64,000 bases of DNA. Origin: Symbiodinium natans (taxonomy: Eukaryota > Sar > Dinophyceae > Suessiales > Symbiodiniaceae). A program made the position numbers and the translations under genes. Where the stretch lies: positions 336,422-400,421 of the forward strand of contig CAJNDS010002257.1 in NCBI GenBank assembly GCA_905221605.1. The letters run 5' to 3'. Of the stretch, positions 30,664 through 40,800 are shown piece after piece. Position 1 is the first letter of the stretch. The number at the start of each line of letters is the position of its first letter. The notes below the pieces were generated by a model. That model had not been told where the DNA came from. It saw only the letters and a list, made by a program, of their open reading frames with translations, and did not search any database.

Positions 30664-31125
30664 GTTATCTGCAAATTCTTGACAAGAATCAACGAGCTCC
30701 CGCTACGTCCATAAGGATGGAAAAACAACTCAAAGATTCTTTGCACATTCAACAGTCTAGCTTTTGCTACGTGCGTGGTGGTGCCATGAGACACTACTCA
30801 CCTCAGCAATGATCAGCTCCATGACGGTCCGTCCAACGCCGAGTTAAGGCAAACCGCAGAAGAAAAAAAAATGGATAGGCTCTTTGGCCTCAACACCCCC
30901 ACTATGACAGCCTCGTCCTTTAAACTCAACAAGCCCGGAAGGATAGGGTTTAGGGAACCTTCAGTTCCTAAACCCTAAACCCTAAACCCTAAGCCCGGAG
31001 AACGAGCTTCGCCCACCTTGGATGGCTACCTTCGTCGCCCCCGCATCGCGCAGCTTCGTCGGAACAAAGCGGAAATGTTTGAACGCCTGGACCAGGAGAG
31101 GCACCAGCATGGCCAAGACCTCTAG
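30664..31125 (+). CDS. candidate three-exon gene, unknown product
   Basis: Exon 1 (30664-30770; AAG|G acceptor, includes KNQRAPATSIRMEKQLKDSL) ends at TAC|GTGCGT. Exon 2 (30817-30963; includes LHDGPSNAELRQTAEEKKMD) ends at TCA|GTTCCT. Exon 3 (30994-31125; includes GYLRRPRIAQLRRNKAEMFE) follows CTAAG and ends at TAG. Phases match, 127 codons. The second spacer is 30 bases of nearly pure CCCTAAA. Both spacers are very short. Lys/Arg/Glu-rich product, likely helical. Confidence 0.4.
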
Positions 31126-31136
31126 AATATGATTTC

Positions 31137-31176
31137 GGGTTTAGGGTTTAGGGTTTAGGGTTTAGGGTTTAGGGTT
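31137..31176 (+). repeat. short TTTAGGG array
   Basis: Five TTTAGGG units followed by an ATTACT/ATTAAT-type AT-rich stretch to 31220. Confidence 0.9.
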
Positions 31177-31216
31177 CATATTACTGTTATTAATATTACT
31201 AATGCTATTAATATTA

Positions 31217-31466
31217 CTAGTATTCGCAACACTGGCAATGAGATTTTTCAGGATCCAACCTTGGAATAACAATCAGATGTCCCCCTTGTCGCAGAGCGTG
31301 CTGAGCAGGCAGCCTGTCTCTTAAAGTGGCCTGGAAACATGAACTGCGTTGGATGACGGGGGAAGGGGCGGGGGGGCCGGCAAATAGAAGTTCGGCCAAG
31401 CCGTATCGAGTCTGTCGGGGGGTGCAGTACAGGACTAAAAACAAACTTGTCCAAAACACAACCCAA
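31217..31466 (-). CDS. possible ORF, unknown product
   Basis: Two overlapping minus-strand frames of 72-80 codons. One includes RYGLAELLFAGPPAPSPVIQ. No telomere repeat inside. Which frame, if any, is used cannot be told. Confidence 0.22.
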
Positions 31467-31497
31467 GTGATGGATATATAAATAAGGCAGCTCTCAG

Positions 31498-31590
31498 CAC
31501 CCTAAACCCTAAACCCTAAACCCCAAAACATAAACCCTAAACCCCAAACCCTAAACCCTAAACCCCAAACCCTAAACCCTAAACCCTCAA
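31498..31590 (-). repeat. CCCTAAA/CCCCAAA block
   Basis: Mixed CCCTAAA and CCCCAAA units, opposite orientation to the array at 31137. Confidence 0.9.
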
Positions 31591-31609
31591 CCCTCAACCG
31601 AGGCCCTAC

Positions 31610-31692
31610 CTTGTTTCCTTCGCAAAGCTCCAGCGTCAGCCGCGTCTGTGCCTCGCTGTCCAGGCGCACGAGCTCTTGCCTGGAGGGCTCAG
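31610..31692 (-). CDS. candidate internal exon with good splice sites
   Basis: CTCTACAG acceptor and AACAAG|GTAGGG donor enclose 27 codons: EPSRQELVRLDSEAQTRLTL then ELCEGNK. Both flanks are telomere-type repeat on this strand. Heptad-like helix. Product unknown. Confidence 0.38.
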
Positions 31693-31697
31693 CTGTA

Positions 31698-31900
31698 GAG
31701 GATTTAGGGTTTAGGGTTTAGGGTTTCGGGGTTTAGGGTTTCGGGTTTCGGGTTTAGGGTTTCGGGTTTAAGGTTTAGGGGTTAGGGTTTGGGGTTTAGG
31801 TTTAGGAGGGGGCTTGGGGGGTCCAGGGCTTTAAGGGAGTTCAGGGAATTTAGGGAATTTAGGTTTAGGGTTTAGTGTTCAGGGTTTTGGGGGAGTTTCG
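31698..31900 (+). repeat. degenerate TTTAGGG/TTTCGGG block
   Basis: Repeat units decay rightwards into GTTCAGGGAATTTAGGG variants. Confidence 0.85.
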
Positions 31901-32099
31901 GGTTTCGGGGCTCACGGGGGACATTGGCTTAGGGACCAAAGGCTCGCTCTAACAAAAAGATTCCAAAAGGAGTCACAGGAGAATCCCCCGAATAAGGGAC
32001 TACTAGGGCACGAGACCTGAGGCTGTTCTTTCAGTGACAGCCGTGTCCCCCTTTCATAGAGCCCGCATTTAGGACTCCTACTCCAAAGGGCAAGCATCC

Positions 32100-32330
32100 T
32101 ACCCCTAAACCCTAAACACCAAAAACCCAAAAACCCAAAAAAACCGAAACCCCAAAACCCCTAAACCCTAAAAACCCTAAACCCTAAACCCCAAAAAAAC
32201 AAACCCCAAAAAAACCCACAACACCAAAAACCCCAAAACCCTTAACCCCAAAACCCCAAAAAAAACCCAAAACACCCAAACCACTAAAAACCCTAAACCC
32301 CAAAACCCCCAAAAAACCCAAAGCTGAATG
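32100..32330 (-). repeat. A-rich degenerate CCCTAAA block
   Basis: AACCCCAAAA and ACCCTAAA variants with A runs. The minus-strand hydrophobic frame (FWGFWGLGFL-like) is a repeat artefact. Confidence 0.85.
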
Positions 32331-32397
32331 ACGAGCCGGGCGGCGCTTCCTGGCGCAGCGAGTTCATGTTCAACCTTGGGTGGCACAGGACTTCGGG

Positions 32398-32770
32398 GGA
32401 TTTAGGGTTTAGGACTTCAGGTTTAGGACTTAAGGTTTAGGGTTTTAGGGTTTAGGGTTTAGGGTTTAGGGTTTAGGGTTTAGGACTTAGGGTTTAGGGT
32501 TTAGGATTTAGGGTTTAGGAGTTAGGGTTTGGGATTTGGGGTTAGGATTTGGGGTTTAGGATTTAGGGCTGAGGGCTTAAGGTTTAGGATTTTGGGCTTC
32601 AGGTTTGGGGTTTAGGGTTTAGGGCTTAGGGCTTGAAGTTTTGGATTTAGAGTTCAGGATTTAGGGTTTAGGGTCTAGGGTCTGGGGTTAGGATTTCGGG
32701 TCTAGGGCCTAGGATTTAAGGTTTAGGGTTTATTCAGGGTTTCGGATCTAGGATTCAGGGGGTTCGGGGC
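32398..32770 (+). repeat. degenerate TTTAGGG block
   Basis: About 370 bases of TTTAGGG with many GATTTAGGG and TTTGGGG variants. Confidence 0.88.
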
Positions 32771-32879
32771 TTGGGGTCGAGTGCTTGAGGCTTGGGACCT
32801 AAGCTCCCCCTTAGAGCCTCACGAAACATGATTTTTTTCAAAATTTCCTTTGGGTGTTAAACAAAATTTAGGGCTTTAC

Positions 32880-33000
32880 GAAATTAGGGGACCCCCAATA
32901 TAGACACCCAAATTGTAAGATTTTCTGATAGTGAGGACCCCAATAAGGTACCCCGAATTGCGGAAACCCCCCATATAATAAAAGCTCCAAAGGGGGGGGG
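32880..33000. mobile_element. possible family C inverted-repeat element
   Basis: Right end GCGGAAACCCCCCAT matches the element at 59040-59148 (CGGAAACCCCCAT). The interior has repeated GACCCC/TACCCC motifs. The left end is not clear. Confidence 0.35.
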
Positions 33001-33199
33001 CTGTAGGGACGGCGTAGTGATTTTTAGGGGTTACAAGGTTGTGCCTGTAAGATTTGGGATTCTGGTGCTAGCCTGCAGTGGGCATGTCGCCTAAAGCCGC
33101 CCCCGAGGTCTCTGCCAAAAGTGAGCCCCTCCAAGCTAACGTCCAATCAATAGCCGACCACTGAAGGCTTCAGGCCCAATCATACTGATCTGCAATTTG

Positions 33200-33800
33200 A
33201 GGTTTAGGGTTTAGGGAAGACTCCCCTAAACCCTATATGAAACCCCATGTGGGCAGGAGGCGTGCTCTCGCAAGCCTTCGTCCGCACGGACTCCTTGCCC
33301 AGATCAGTTGTAGGGGGTTTAGGGTTTGAGGTTTAGGAGGTTTGGGGGGTTAGTGGGGGGGGGTTTAGGGGGGTTAGGGGGGTTAAGGGGGTTAGGGGCG
33401 TTTAAGGAAGGTTTAGGGGGTTTAGGAAGGGAATCAGTCACCCTAGAAAGCCCTTCAGAGGGTTTTATGGGAGGGAGGGGGGGGGGGGGGGGGGGGGTAT
33501 AAGCGGGGCCAGGGGGCGGGGGTATAAGGTATAAGGGGGAGTGACAAGCTTAGTTGTCCAGTACCTAGGGGCTTTGAAAGGTTAACCTTTGGGATTATAA
33601 GGGGAATCTATTAACCCAAAAAGGTTAAAGGCTACCTACTCTACTACTAAGCAAGGTACCTGTTTCCCAGTTCCCTGCGAACTCGTTAGACAAGCAGACA
33701 GAGGCTTTACGAGCCTCTTGTGTGATTCCTCAGCCCTCAACCTTAAACCTTAATAAGCCATCAGGCCCTAAACCCCAAACCTTAAACCCTAAACCCTAAA
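33200..33800. other. G-rich degenerate repeat and unique spacer
   Basis: 33310-33430 is GGGGTTTAGG-like degenerate repeat. 33470-33500 is a G run. 33540-33720 is unique AT-balanced sequence with no frame I trust. 33740-33820 returns to CCCTAAA. Confidence 0.5.
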
Positions 33801-33848
33801 CCCTAGACCTTACCCCCTCCCTAAGCCCTAAACCCATGCCTTTAGGGT

Positions 33849-34246
33849 TTAATGGATCTCCTCGATCCGCTTGGTGACGCCTTGGTTGGGCCCTTCATCC
33901 AGATAGATCTCCAGCCAATTCTCACCTGGGAAGAGCCAGAATCGAGGGGTTGGGGTTGAGGGTTTTGGGTTTGGGGTTTGGGGTTTAGGGTTTAGGGTTT
34001 AGGGTTTGGGGTTTAGGGTTTAGGGTTTAGGGTTTAGGGTTTAGGGTTTAGGGTTTAGTAACCTAGTAGGGGTTGGGGTTGAGGGTTCGGGGTTCGGGCT
34101 CGAGAGCATCCGGAACCAGAAGGGTTCCTCAGATACCCTAACCGGGGGGTAGCTCCGGGACACTTTGGGGGAGGTTGCCCTCCTTGAGGCCGGGTTCAGC
34201 GTGCAGGGCTTGCGCTAATGGCCTGACCTCAGAGACTCGGATGCGC
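33849..34246 (-). CDS. candidate two-exon gene end, unknown product
   Basis: Exon 1 (34143-34246) follows CTCTCAG and includes RIRVSEVRPLAQALHAEPGL. It ends at CCG|GTTAGG. Exon 2 (33849-33925) follows TTCCCAG, reads ENWLEIYLDEGPNQGVTKRI then EEIH and stops at TAA. Phase 1/1, joining as a Gly codon. The 217-base intron (33926-34142) is GT-AG and contains the TTTAGGG array at 33985-34060. The upstream part of the gene is not identified. Confidence 0.43.
33960..34060 (+). repeat. TTTAGGG array inside a proposed intron
   Basis: About 12 units with TTTGGGG variants on the left. Confidence 0.93.
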
Positions 34247-34373
34247 CTGAGAGGTTTAGGGTTTGGGAGCCTTTTGGTATGAGTGGGGTAAGGGATGTTA
34301 GATGTAGAGGATGGGGTTTGGGTTTTTTAAGGTTTGGGTCCTTCGGGCCTTGGGGTTAAGGCTTTTTAACGCT

Positions 34374-34578
34374 TTAGGGCTCATGGGGTTTGGATTCCAA
34401 CTCGGGAAGATGCCCCAGCAATGCCATGCGAGCTTGGCAGGAGGACTGTTCCAAATGACTTCAGGGCTTCGGGCTGAGGCGCACTACATCGGGGTGCCCT
34501 TGCACGCAGCGCCTTCGATGGTGGAGCCCCTCAGGAATGGAGACCCCCGTCCAAAATCGACGCCACCCTCAAGCGATC
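34374..34578 (-). CDS. candidate two-exon gene end
   Basis: 34488-34578 follows GTCTTAG|G and reads SLEGGVDFGRGSPFLRGSTI, ending at AT|GTAGTG. 34374-34458 reads HLEQSSCQARMALLGHLPEL and stops at TAA. Phases fit (2 then 1), but the spacer is only 29 bases. A plus-strand frame of 92 codons (34311-34589) also spans the area. Confidence 0.3.
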
Positions 34579-34878
34579 CTAAGACCTAATCTCCAAAACC
34601 CTATGAAGCCCAGGATGCGAAGAGAGCCCCAAACAACCCTAAACCCCCCCAGAAGCCCTCAAAATCCTAGAAACGCGCAAGCCCTACAAAAGCCGAAGCC
34701 TTGAAGCCCCCAAGACCCTTTCTGTTAGGGTTTCGGGTCTAGGGTTTGGTTGCAAACTAATGATATCTAGCTCAAACAGCACCCATCATGGTGCGTCAGC
34801 AACAGCAAACGAGGGGAAGGGGTGGGTTTAGAGTTTAGAATTTAGAGTTTAGGGGACCCCAAACCCTGAAAACCCTAG

Positions 34879-35142
34879 CCCCGAAAATTTTTCGTCAGTC
34901 CAAAGAGCAAAGCTTCCTCTGGGTTTCTTGATCGTCCACAAACCTGCCCCCCAAAGATTGGGGATTTGGGGGCAAGTTTAGGGTTTCGGGTTAGGGTTTC
35001 GGGTTTCGGGTTTACGGTTTAAGGTTGTCTTAGGGTCTTGGGCGTGTTTTGAGCCCCGGGGTGGCATGTGAAACCTTGTTCTGACTGCACCCAACAGCAG
35101 GATTTCAGGGTTCGAGACTGGTTGAAGGGCAAAAAGCCCTAA
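34879..35142 (+). CDS. candidate two-exon gene end, unknown product
   Basis: Exon 1 (34879-34975) follows CCCTAG, reads PRKFFVSPKSKASSGFLDRP then QTCPPKIGDLGA, ending at A|GTTTAG. Exon 2 (35054-35142) follows TTTTGAG, reads PGWHVKPCSDCTQQQDFRVR then DWLKGKKP and stops at TAA. Phase 1/1. The 78-base intron is GT-AG and is mostly TTTAGGG/TTTCGGG; its donor is itself GTTTAG. Contains C-x2-C and another Cys, possibly metal-binding (inference). Confidence 0.43.
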
Positions 35143-35274
35143 AACCCTAAACACCTAAAAACCTAAAACCAAAGCTCCTAAAGGCCAGAACCGTATATTG
35201 CACAACCCTAAACAACCCAAACCCGAAAGTCTCCACCCCCCAGAATCTAAACCCTAAACCCTAATCTTTTTCTC

Positions 35275-35333
35275 AAAGGACTACGGTTGGAGAGCCGAAC
35301 TCCTTCGTGACGAGTTCTCCCTGTAATACTGAG
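35275..35333 (+). CDS. possible short terminal exon
   Basis: CTTTTTCTCAAAG acceptor, then DYGWRAELLRDEFSL and TAA, followed directly by the palindromic element at 35330. Weak evidence. Confidence 0.22.
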
Positions 35334-35452
35334 GCCTGGCCTCAAACTGGTCTCAAGCCAGCCTCGAGTGACGGCAAGCTAATGGGGGTTTTCATTTGAG
35401 GCCAGTTTGAGGCCTGGCCTCAAATTGGCCTTAAGCCAGCCCCGTTTAAGGG
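35330..35452. repeat. GAGGCCTGGCCTCAAA palindromic repeat
   Basis: Two direct copies of GAGGCCTGGCCTCAAA (35332 and 35410), each a palindrome and followed by CTGGTCTCAAGCCAGCC or its close variant. The second sits in a longer inverted repeat. Possibly a small inverted-repeat element. Confidence 0.6.
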
Positions 35453-35690
35453 CTGTTTGCAAAAATGTGTCCTGTTTGCGCGATTCCAAATGTGGGGGGG
35501 TTTAGGGTTTGGGGCTTCGTGCTGAGGATTTGGCTAGCAGGTGTGGGAGTTGCACCCCTGTCCACAACCCGTCCCCTGTCACAACAACTGTTATGACACC
35601 ATACAGCACACAGCATCAGGAACGCAGTCGAACATGACCTTATAAAGGCTAGCCGGCGATGATCTTGCGGCCATTCTTCCCTAGTCTAGA
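35447..35690 (-). CDS. possible minus-strand coding region
   Basis: About 80 codons open without an early ATG, including QDHRRLAFIRSCSTAFLMLC and AVWCHNSCCDRGRVVDRGAT. Cys-rich. No family recognised. Confidence 0.25.
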
Positions 35691-35736
35691 ACCGAAGCAA
35701 CCCCTAAACCCCAACCCCTAAAACTAAACCAGGGTC

Positions 35737-35868
35737 CCTAAACCCTAAACCCTAAACCCTAAACCCTAAACCCTAAACCCTAAACCCTAAACCCTAAACC
35801 CTAAACCCTAAACCCTAAACCCTAAACCCTAAACCCTAAACCCTAAACCCTAAACCCTAAACCCCAAC
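35737..35868 (-). repeat. CCCTAAA array
   Basis: About 18 perfect units. Confidence 0.97.
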
Positions 35869-36017
35869 CCCTAAACCCCAAAGCCTCGTCCCCCGGACTA
35901 AAGGCAGAGGAAGGCATGGAGTCCCGAACCTCCAGATGCCCACGCACTTCGGGAAGACATGGTCGATCACTTTCCTTGGCAAGCTAAGTCTGCACGGGGG
36001 TTTGGGGGGTTTGGGGG

Positions 36018-36125
36018 GTTTAGGGTTTAGGGTTTAGGGTTTAGGGTTTAGGGTTTAGGGTTTAGGGCTTAGGGCTTAGGGCTTAGGGCTTAGGGTTTAG
36101 GGTTTAGAGTTTAGGGTTTAGGGCT
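36018..36125 (+). repeat. TTTAGGG array with TTAGGGC block
   Basis: TTTAGGG, four TTAGGGC, then TTTAGGG again. Confidence 0.95.
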
Positions 36126-36129
36126 TATT

Positions 36130-36450
36130 CAATAACAAAGCTAAAGATACACACTAGATGGATACCTGGCGCTAAAGAAACCAGATGCACCGAATCTGCG
36201 CGCAAGTCACTTGCACGCACATGACATTTAGCAATGGTGCGAAACGATGTGGCGGTCTAGGGGAGATCTGTCTAATACGCCGACCTCGGTGCTGCCTAGA
36301 GCCCGCGTCCTATAGCAAACCCTAAACACTCAACCCCCACGAACCATGAAGAACAAACAGACGATATACAGACTTCACAAGTCAAGGACACCCCTCATTC
36401 GCCCCGCCACACACACAACCAGTATAGCCGCTTACTCATTTAGAATCTAA
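36130..36450. other. unique island, weak coding signal
   Basis: Plus strand 36346-36450 has an ATG frame MKNKQTIYRLHKSRTPLIRP to TAA, with a second overlapping open frame. The minus strand near 36228-36290 is also open. No assignment possible. Confidence 0.25.
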
Positions 36451-36627
36451 GAACGGGGTACCCTGGGCCCTTATAATTTTTTGTTGACAGTTTCGGCTTC
36501 CGTAGGTTGACTGCTGACTCGCCTTGGGCAGTGGCTCAAGGCTTAGGGTCCCAAAACACCAAAATCTCAGCTCCGAGGCCCCGCACACACATTTCAAGAC
36601 CCCCAAATCCTCAATTTTAAGAATCGT

Positions 36628-36740
36628 AGGGTTTAGGGTTTAGGGTTTAGGGTTTAGGCTTTAGGCTTTAGGGTTTAGGGTTTAGGGTTTAGGGTTTAGG
36701 GTTTAGGGTTTAGGGTTTAGGGTTTAGGGTTTAGGGTGCA
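36628..36740 (+). repeat. TTTAGGG array
   Basis: About 15 units with two TTTAGGC variants. Confidence 0.95.
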
Positions 36741-36776
36741 GCATAGCCCGAACTAAATCCTAAACCCTAACCCTGC

Positions 36777-37319
36777 TTACAGCTCAGGGCCTTGTGGCTC
36801 GAAATCGCTGCCAAGCATCCAGTTGGAGCTGAAGGACGAGTCCAAGCCTACAAAAAAGGGGTGGCGTTCATAGATTAGAACAGGGGTTACTGGGGTACAA
36901 TTATAGAGGGGCCATAAGGGAATACTACTACTAGTGACTCCAACCCCTAAAGTGTTTTCTTTCGGCCGCCAGGAGCTGAGAAGGAGAGGCCTACTGGGGG
37001 CCGAGGGCTCAAGATTTGAGACAGCCAAGGTCGGAGCAGCTCTCGATGAGGAGGCCCGGAACCCTACTCTATACCCCACACCGGCCTGAACCAAACAGGG
37101 CCCCGCAAACACAGCCCCCGAGCCCGAAGTCTCAACCTCCGAGCTTGCCAGAAGCCCCAAGAACGCCGTGGACATCCCAAAAAAAGACCTGAAGAAGCAA
37201 CAGACGCCAATCTCTACAGCGCATCTAGGGTGTTTGCACCCAGGTGAGAAAGCAGCCTTCTTTGAATGCTCTGGGTCCCCTGAAAGGTACCTTGTCTCAG
37301 AGGACTCTTTGTATTGCAA
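36777..37319 (-). CDS. 180-codon ORF, probably two exons around a family B element
   Basis: Open from ATG at 37319 to TAA at 36777. The first 120 codons are protein-like (IGVCCFFRSFFGMSTAFLGL is hydrophobic and could span a membrane; then SEVETSGSGAVFAGPCLVQA). The stretch 36868-36953 is a family B element, followed by a strong acceptor CTTTTTTGTAG and a last segment to the stop. The element is probably an intron. No family recognised. Confidence 0.38.
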   Translation of the reverse strand: MQYKESSETRYLSGDPEHSKKAAFSPGCKHPRCAVEIGVCCFFRSFFGMSTAFLGLLASSEVETSGSGAVFAGPCLVQAGVGYRVGFRASSSRAAPTLAVSNLEPSAPSRPLLLSSWRPKENTLGVGVTSSSIPLWPLYNCTPVTPVLIYERHPFFVGLDSSFSSNWMLGSDFEPQGPEL

Positions 37320-37416
37320 GGCACCCTAACCACCCCAAAACCCCAAACTCGCTCAAACCCCTTAAGCCCTAAGCCCCAAACTCTTGACCCGAAACCCTGA
37401 AAAGCCTAAACCCCTA

Positions 37417-37491
37417 CTATAGGGGCCTTAATCATTAGAACAGGGGTCTTGCTAAGGGAATACGATCAGTACTTATTCCGACTCCTATTAC
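37417..37491 (-). mobile_element. family B element, 75 bp, GT-AG ends
   Basis: Minus-strand GTAATAGGAGTCGG at one end and CCCCTATAG at the other, with AATAAGTACTGATCG and TATTCCC inside. Same design as 24953-25052. It lies next to a CCCTAAA array (37492-37538). Confidence 0.57.
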
Positions 37492-37539
37492 CCTAAACCC
37501 TAAACCCTAAACCCTAAACCCTAAACCCTAAACCCTTAA

Positions 37540-38020
37540 TGCATGGAGAGCAAACGCCACTTGCAGCCCAAGGAGCTCCGCCGCCAGTCCCCTGGCTGTG
37601 TTCCCTCAGCTCCGCCCTGGTTGCGGGCTTAGGCTGGGTGGAAGGGGTTTTACCGCTCGAATAGTGTCAGACGCCTGTTGTTTAGGGTAAGGGCTTAGGG
37701 CTTAGGGCTTGGGGTTCAGGGCTTAAGGTCTAGGGCACAGGGCCTAGGGCTTAGGGCTTAGGGCTTGGGGCTTCGGGCTTAGGGTCTAGCGCCTAGGGCC
37801 TAGGGCCTAGGGCTTAGGGCTTCCTACTTTAGGGCTAAGGGCTCAGGGCTTAGCGCTGAGGCGATATTGGGTGTAGGGTTGAAAGTTTGGGGGTTTGGGG
37901 CTTAGGGTTTGGGAGGGTAGGCTCTTCCCAGCTTTGGGATTCGGGCTTGGGGACGTGTCTCGGCATTGGGTTCAGTTATAAGATGTGTACCTGAATCTAA
38001 GATTTGTACGTGAGCATACA
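37540..38020. other. island then degenerate TTAGGGC block
   Basis: 37540-37680 is unique with no frame I trust. 37685-37900 is TTAGGGC/CTAGGGC degenerate repeat. 37900-38020 is unique spacer. Confidence 0.6.
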
Positions 38021-38024
38021 TAAA

Positions 38025-38251
38025 TAAGACTTACTGCAAATGAAATTGAAGGTTCTTTTGACTTGGGGGAGGCGGGCGGAGTATGTTCTGAATCAGGGTT
38101 CGTTTATGGCAGCCTGAATTTCGAAGTGTATCTACCTCACCAGGACGAAAGTTTCGACATACCGGAGAGATCTTCTCACTGGCATACTGTGATGTTGCAG
38201 AGAAGTGAAGTGGGCCCAAGAGCCATTTTACGTGGCCAGCGGAATGATTAG
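38025..38251 (+). CDS. candidate terminal exon, about 75 codons
   Basis: Frame opens after a TAA near 38022 and runs through NEIEGSFDLGEAGGVCSESG, FVYGSLNFEVYLPHQDESFD and RSSHWHTVMLQRSEVGPRAI to TAG. AATAAG just upstream could be the acceptor. Acidic/polar, well-mixed composition. Product unknown. Confidence 0.4.
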
Positions 38252-38503
38252 TTTTCCAGTAACAAACTTAGAGTACTCCACGGGGGAAAGGGGTGTCACT
38301 GTGCGATATGTGTAGACTTGAGGGTGTGGCGAACTGTTGTCCTGTGGCAATACAAATACAAGAGCAATGATATGCATGCATATATATATATATATGGTGC
38401 CCCCCCCCCATGTACCTACCATGTTTTGCTTATTTGGTTGATTTGTTTTGTCTCGACGGTTTCGATTTTCGGTATTCTGCTCACGCGAACGACGAGGGAA
38501 GAG

Positions 38504-39055
38504 TGGCTGGGAGCACGAAACTCACGGATAACATTGGTTTTGCCAATGTTTTTCAAGGATGGAGCCCAAAAACATCGGCAAAACCAATGTTTTCCATAAA
38601 ATCCATTGTTTTCAAACCATGTGGCTGGGAGCACACAATTCACGGATAACATTGGTTTTACCAATGTTTTTGAAGGATAGAGCCCGAAAACATCGGTAAA
38701 ACCAATGTTACCCATAAAATCCATGGTTTTCAAACCATGTGGCTGGGAGCACCCAATTCACGGATAACATTGCTTTTTACCGATGTTTTTGAATGATTGA
38801 GCCCAAAAAACATCGGTAAAACCAATGTTATCCATGCCTTTCGTGGTCCGATGTTTTTGGGCTCAATCATTCAAACACATCGGTAAAACCAATGTTATCC
38901 GTGAATTGGGTGCTCCCAGCCACATGGTTTGAAAACCATGGTTTTTTTGGAAATTATCGGTTTTGCCGATGTTTTTGGGGCTTCATCCTTGAAAAACATT
39001 GGCAAAACCAATGTTATCCGTGATTTTCGTGATCTGAGGCTCTCTCCCAGCCAAA
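38504..39055. repeat. fold-back element of 118-bp units
   Basis: Three direct units (38504, 38622, 38740; period 118) containing TGGCTGGGAGCAC, ACGGATAACATTGGTTTT, ATGTTTTT...GAGCCC and AAAACCAATGTT are followed by inverted copies to 39055. Each unit is itself hairpin-like (AACATTGGTTTT / AAAACCAATGTT). The whole forms a large inverted repeat centred near 38850. Confidence 0.85.
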
Positions 39056-39249
39056 ATTTCTCGAGGTAGTACCAAGCAACAAACTCGAATCCTGCAAATT
39101 CTCGAGTACAAAAACCTCCATATAATCAATCACGCCCCAATACGCAAGACATGCCATCTATCCAAAAACTATACCTTAGCCACCATATCTCAAACAATCA
39201 TCCCCCGATAAGCAAAACCTAATATCTATACTAAGCACTGTACCTTAGC

Positions 39250-40260
39250 AACATATCTTAAGACATCACGCCCTAAGGCTCCTACAAATTTAATAAGGTT
39301 CCTATCAACTTAAACTGGGATTCGCATAGGGTTCTCATTAACTGTACAGGATTCCTATTGGATTAGGCTCATATTAGTTTAGTAGGAGTCCTATCAGTTC
39401 TTGTTTTTGGATTCTATTGTTTTTTTCGGCCTGTTGGCTCCTATTGATTGTAGAAAGATTCCTTCTCGTTTTAATAGGATTCCTGTGAATTGTAATTCGG
39501 GGTCTTTTTGATTTGTTAAGGGTTGCTATTCATTTTAATAGGCTTCCTTCCTATTAACTGTTGTCCGGTTCCGATAATTCAATAGAAGATTCCTATTTAT
39601 CTTCATGGGATTCCAGAAAAAGTTTCATAGAGTTCCGAATTATTAATAAGGCTCCTATGGTTTCGTAATAAGAGTCCTATAAATTCTAGTCAGTTTCTTA
39701 TTCATGTTAATGGGGTTCGTGTTAATATGAAAGGGGATCTCATTCACTTTCAAGGGATTCCTATGGTTTAGACTCATGTTCATTTTAATCGGGTTCGTTG
39801 TTATTTTCTAAAGGTTCACATTTTCTTTACAGGAGTCCGATTGGTTCCTATGTAACAGGATTCCTGTTAATTCTAGGAGGATTCTCATAAGTTTATGAGG
39901 AGCCTCCAATTCATTTTAAGAGGCTTCCTATTGACTTTACGGCGCCGATTAATTTGAAACAGGGTTCCTATGGATTCAAATAGAGGATTCCCATTGTTGT
40001 TTATAGGATTCCATAAAGTTGTCCCATTTGTTTTAGTAAAGCTCCTACACATGTAATAAGACTCCTATCAATTTAAGTAGGGTTCTTTTTCATTTGAATA
40101 GGGTTCCTATTGAATTTATTAGTATTAAGGGTTCTCATTCATTTTCAAGGGTTTCCTATTCATGTTAATAAGAATCCTATTAAAATACAATGAATCCTAT
40201 GAACCCCATTTATTAAATTTGATCGGAACCCTATTCGAATAAATTGGATTCCAATTTAAA
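39250..40260 (+). repeat. decayed about 28-bp satellite
   Basis: About 1 kb of very diverged units around GGATTCCTATTNATTTTAATA, spaced about 25-32 bases. No unit is conserved enough to define exactly. No gene. Confidence 0.75.
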
Positions 40261-40444
40261 CTCACAGCATGCAATCCACGAGCAAATTGTTCAGGTCACT
40301 TCTGCTAGAATTAATTGTTATGGGAGCTCCCCAAAAAAAAAAACGACCGCGCGTTGCGGGATCTTGGGGGGAGGGGAGAGATAGGGAGAAATACAGAATA
40401 TTCTATGAATTCAGCCCAAAAGGGTAGGTACATGGGAGGGTAGC

Positions 40445-40732
40445 ATATATATATATATATATATATACATCTATATACACATTTGCATAGTTTGTTAGAA
40501 TACACGCACATTGGTTCTTGTATCTTCAACTGTAAATATAAACATAAAACGCATACGTCATACATAGATACATACATGCACACATACATAAATACACATA
40601 CATACATACGTACATACATACATGCATACATACATACAAGCATACACACATACATGCATGCATGCATGCATACATACATACACATGTACATGTACATGTA
40701 CATACTATACGTATACGTATACGCATACGTAC

Positions 40733-40800
<68 letters not shown>

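Noticed and set aside
34311-34589. 92-codon plus-strand ORF
   Set aside because: Its first third is TTTGGG-type repeat. The minus strand offers two phase-matched segments with a stop. The choice is not certain.
39250-40260. CRISPR-like array
   Set aside because: Spacing is irregular, repeats are poorly conserved, there are no distinct spacers, and the DNA is eukaryotic.
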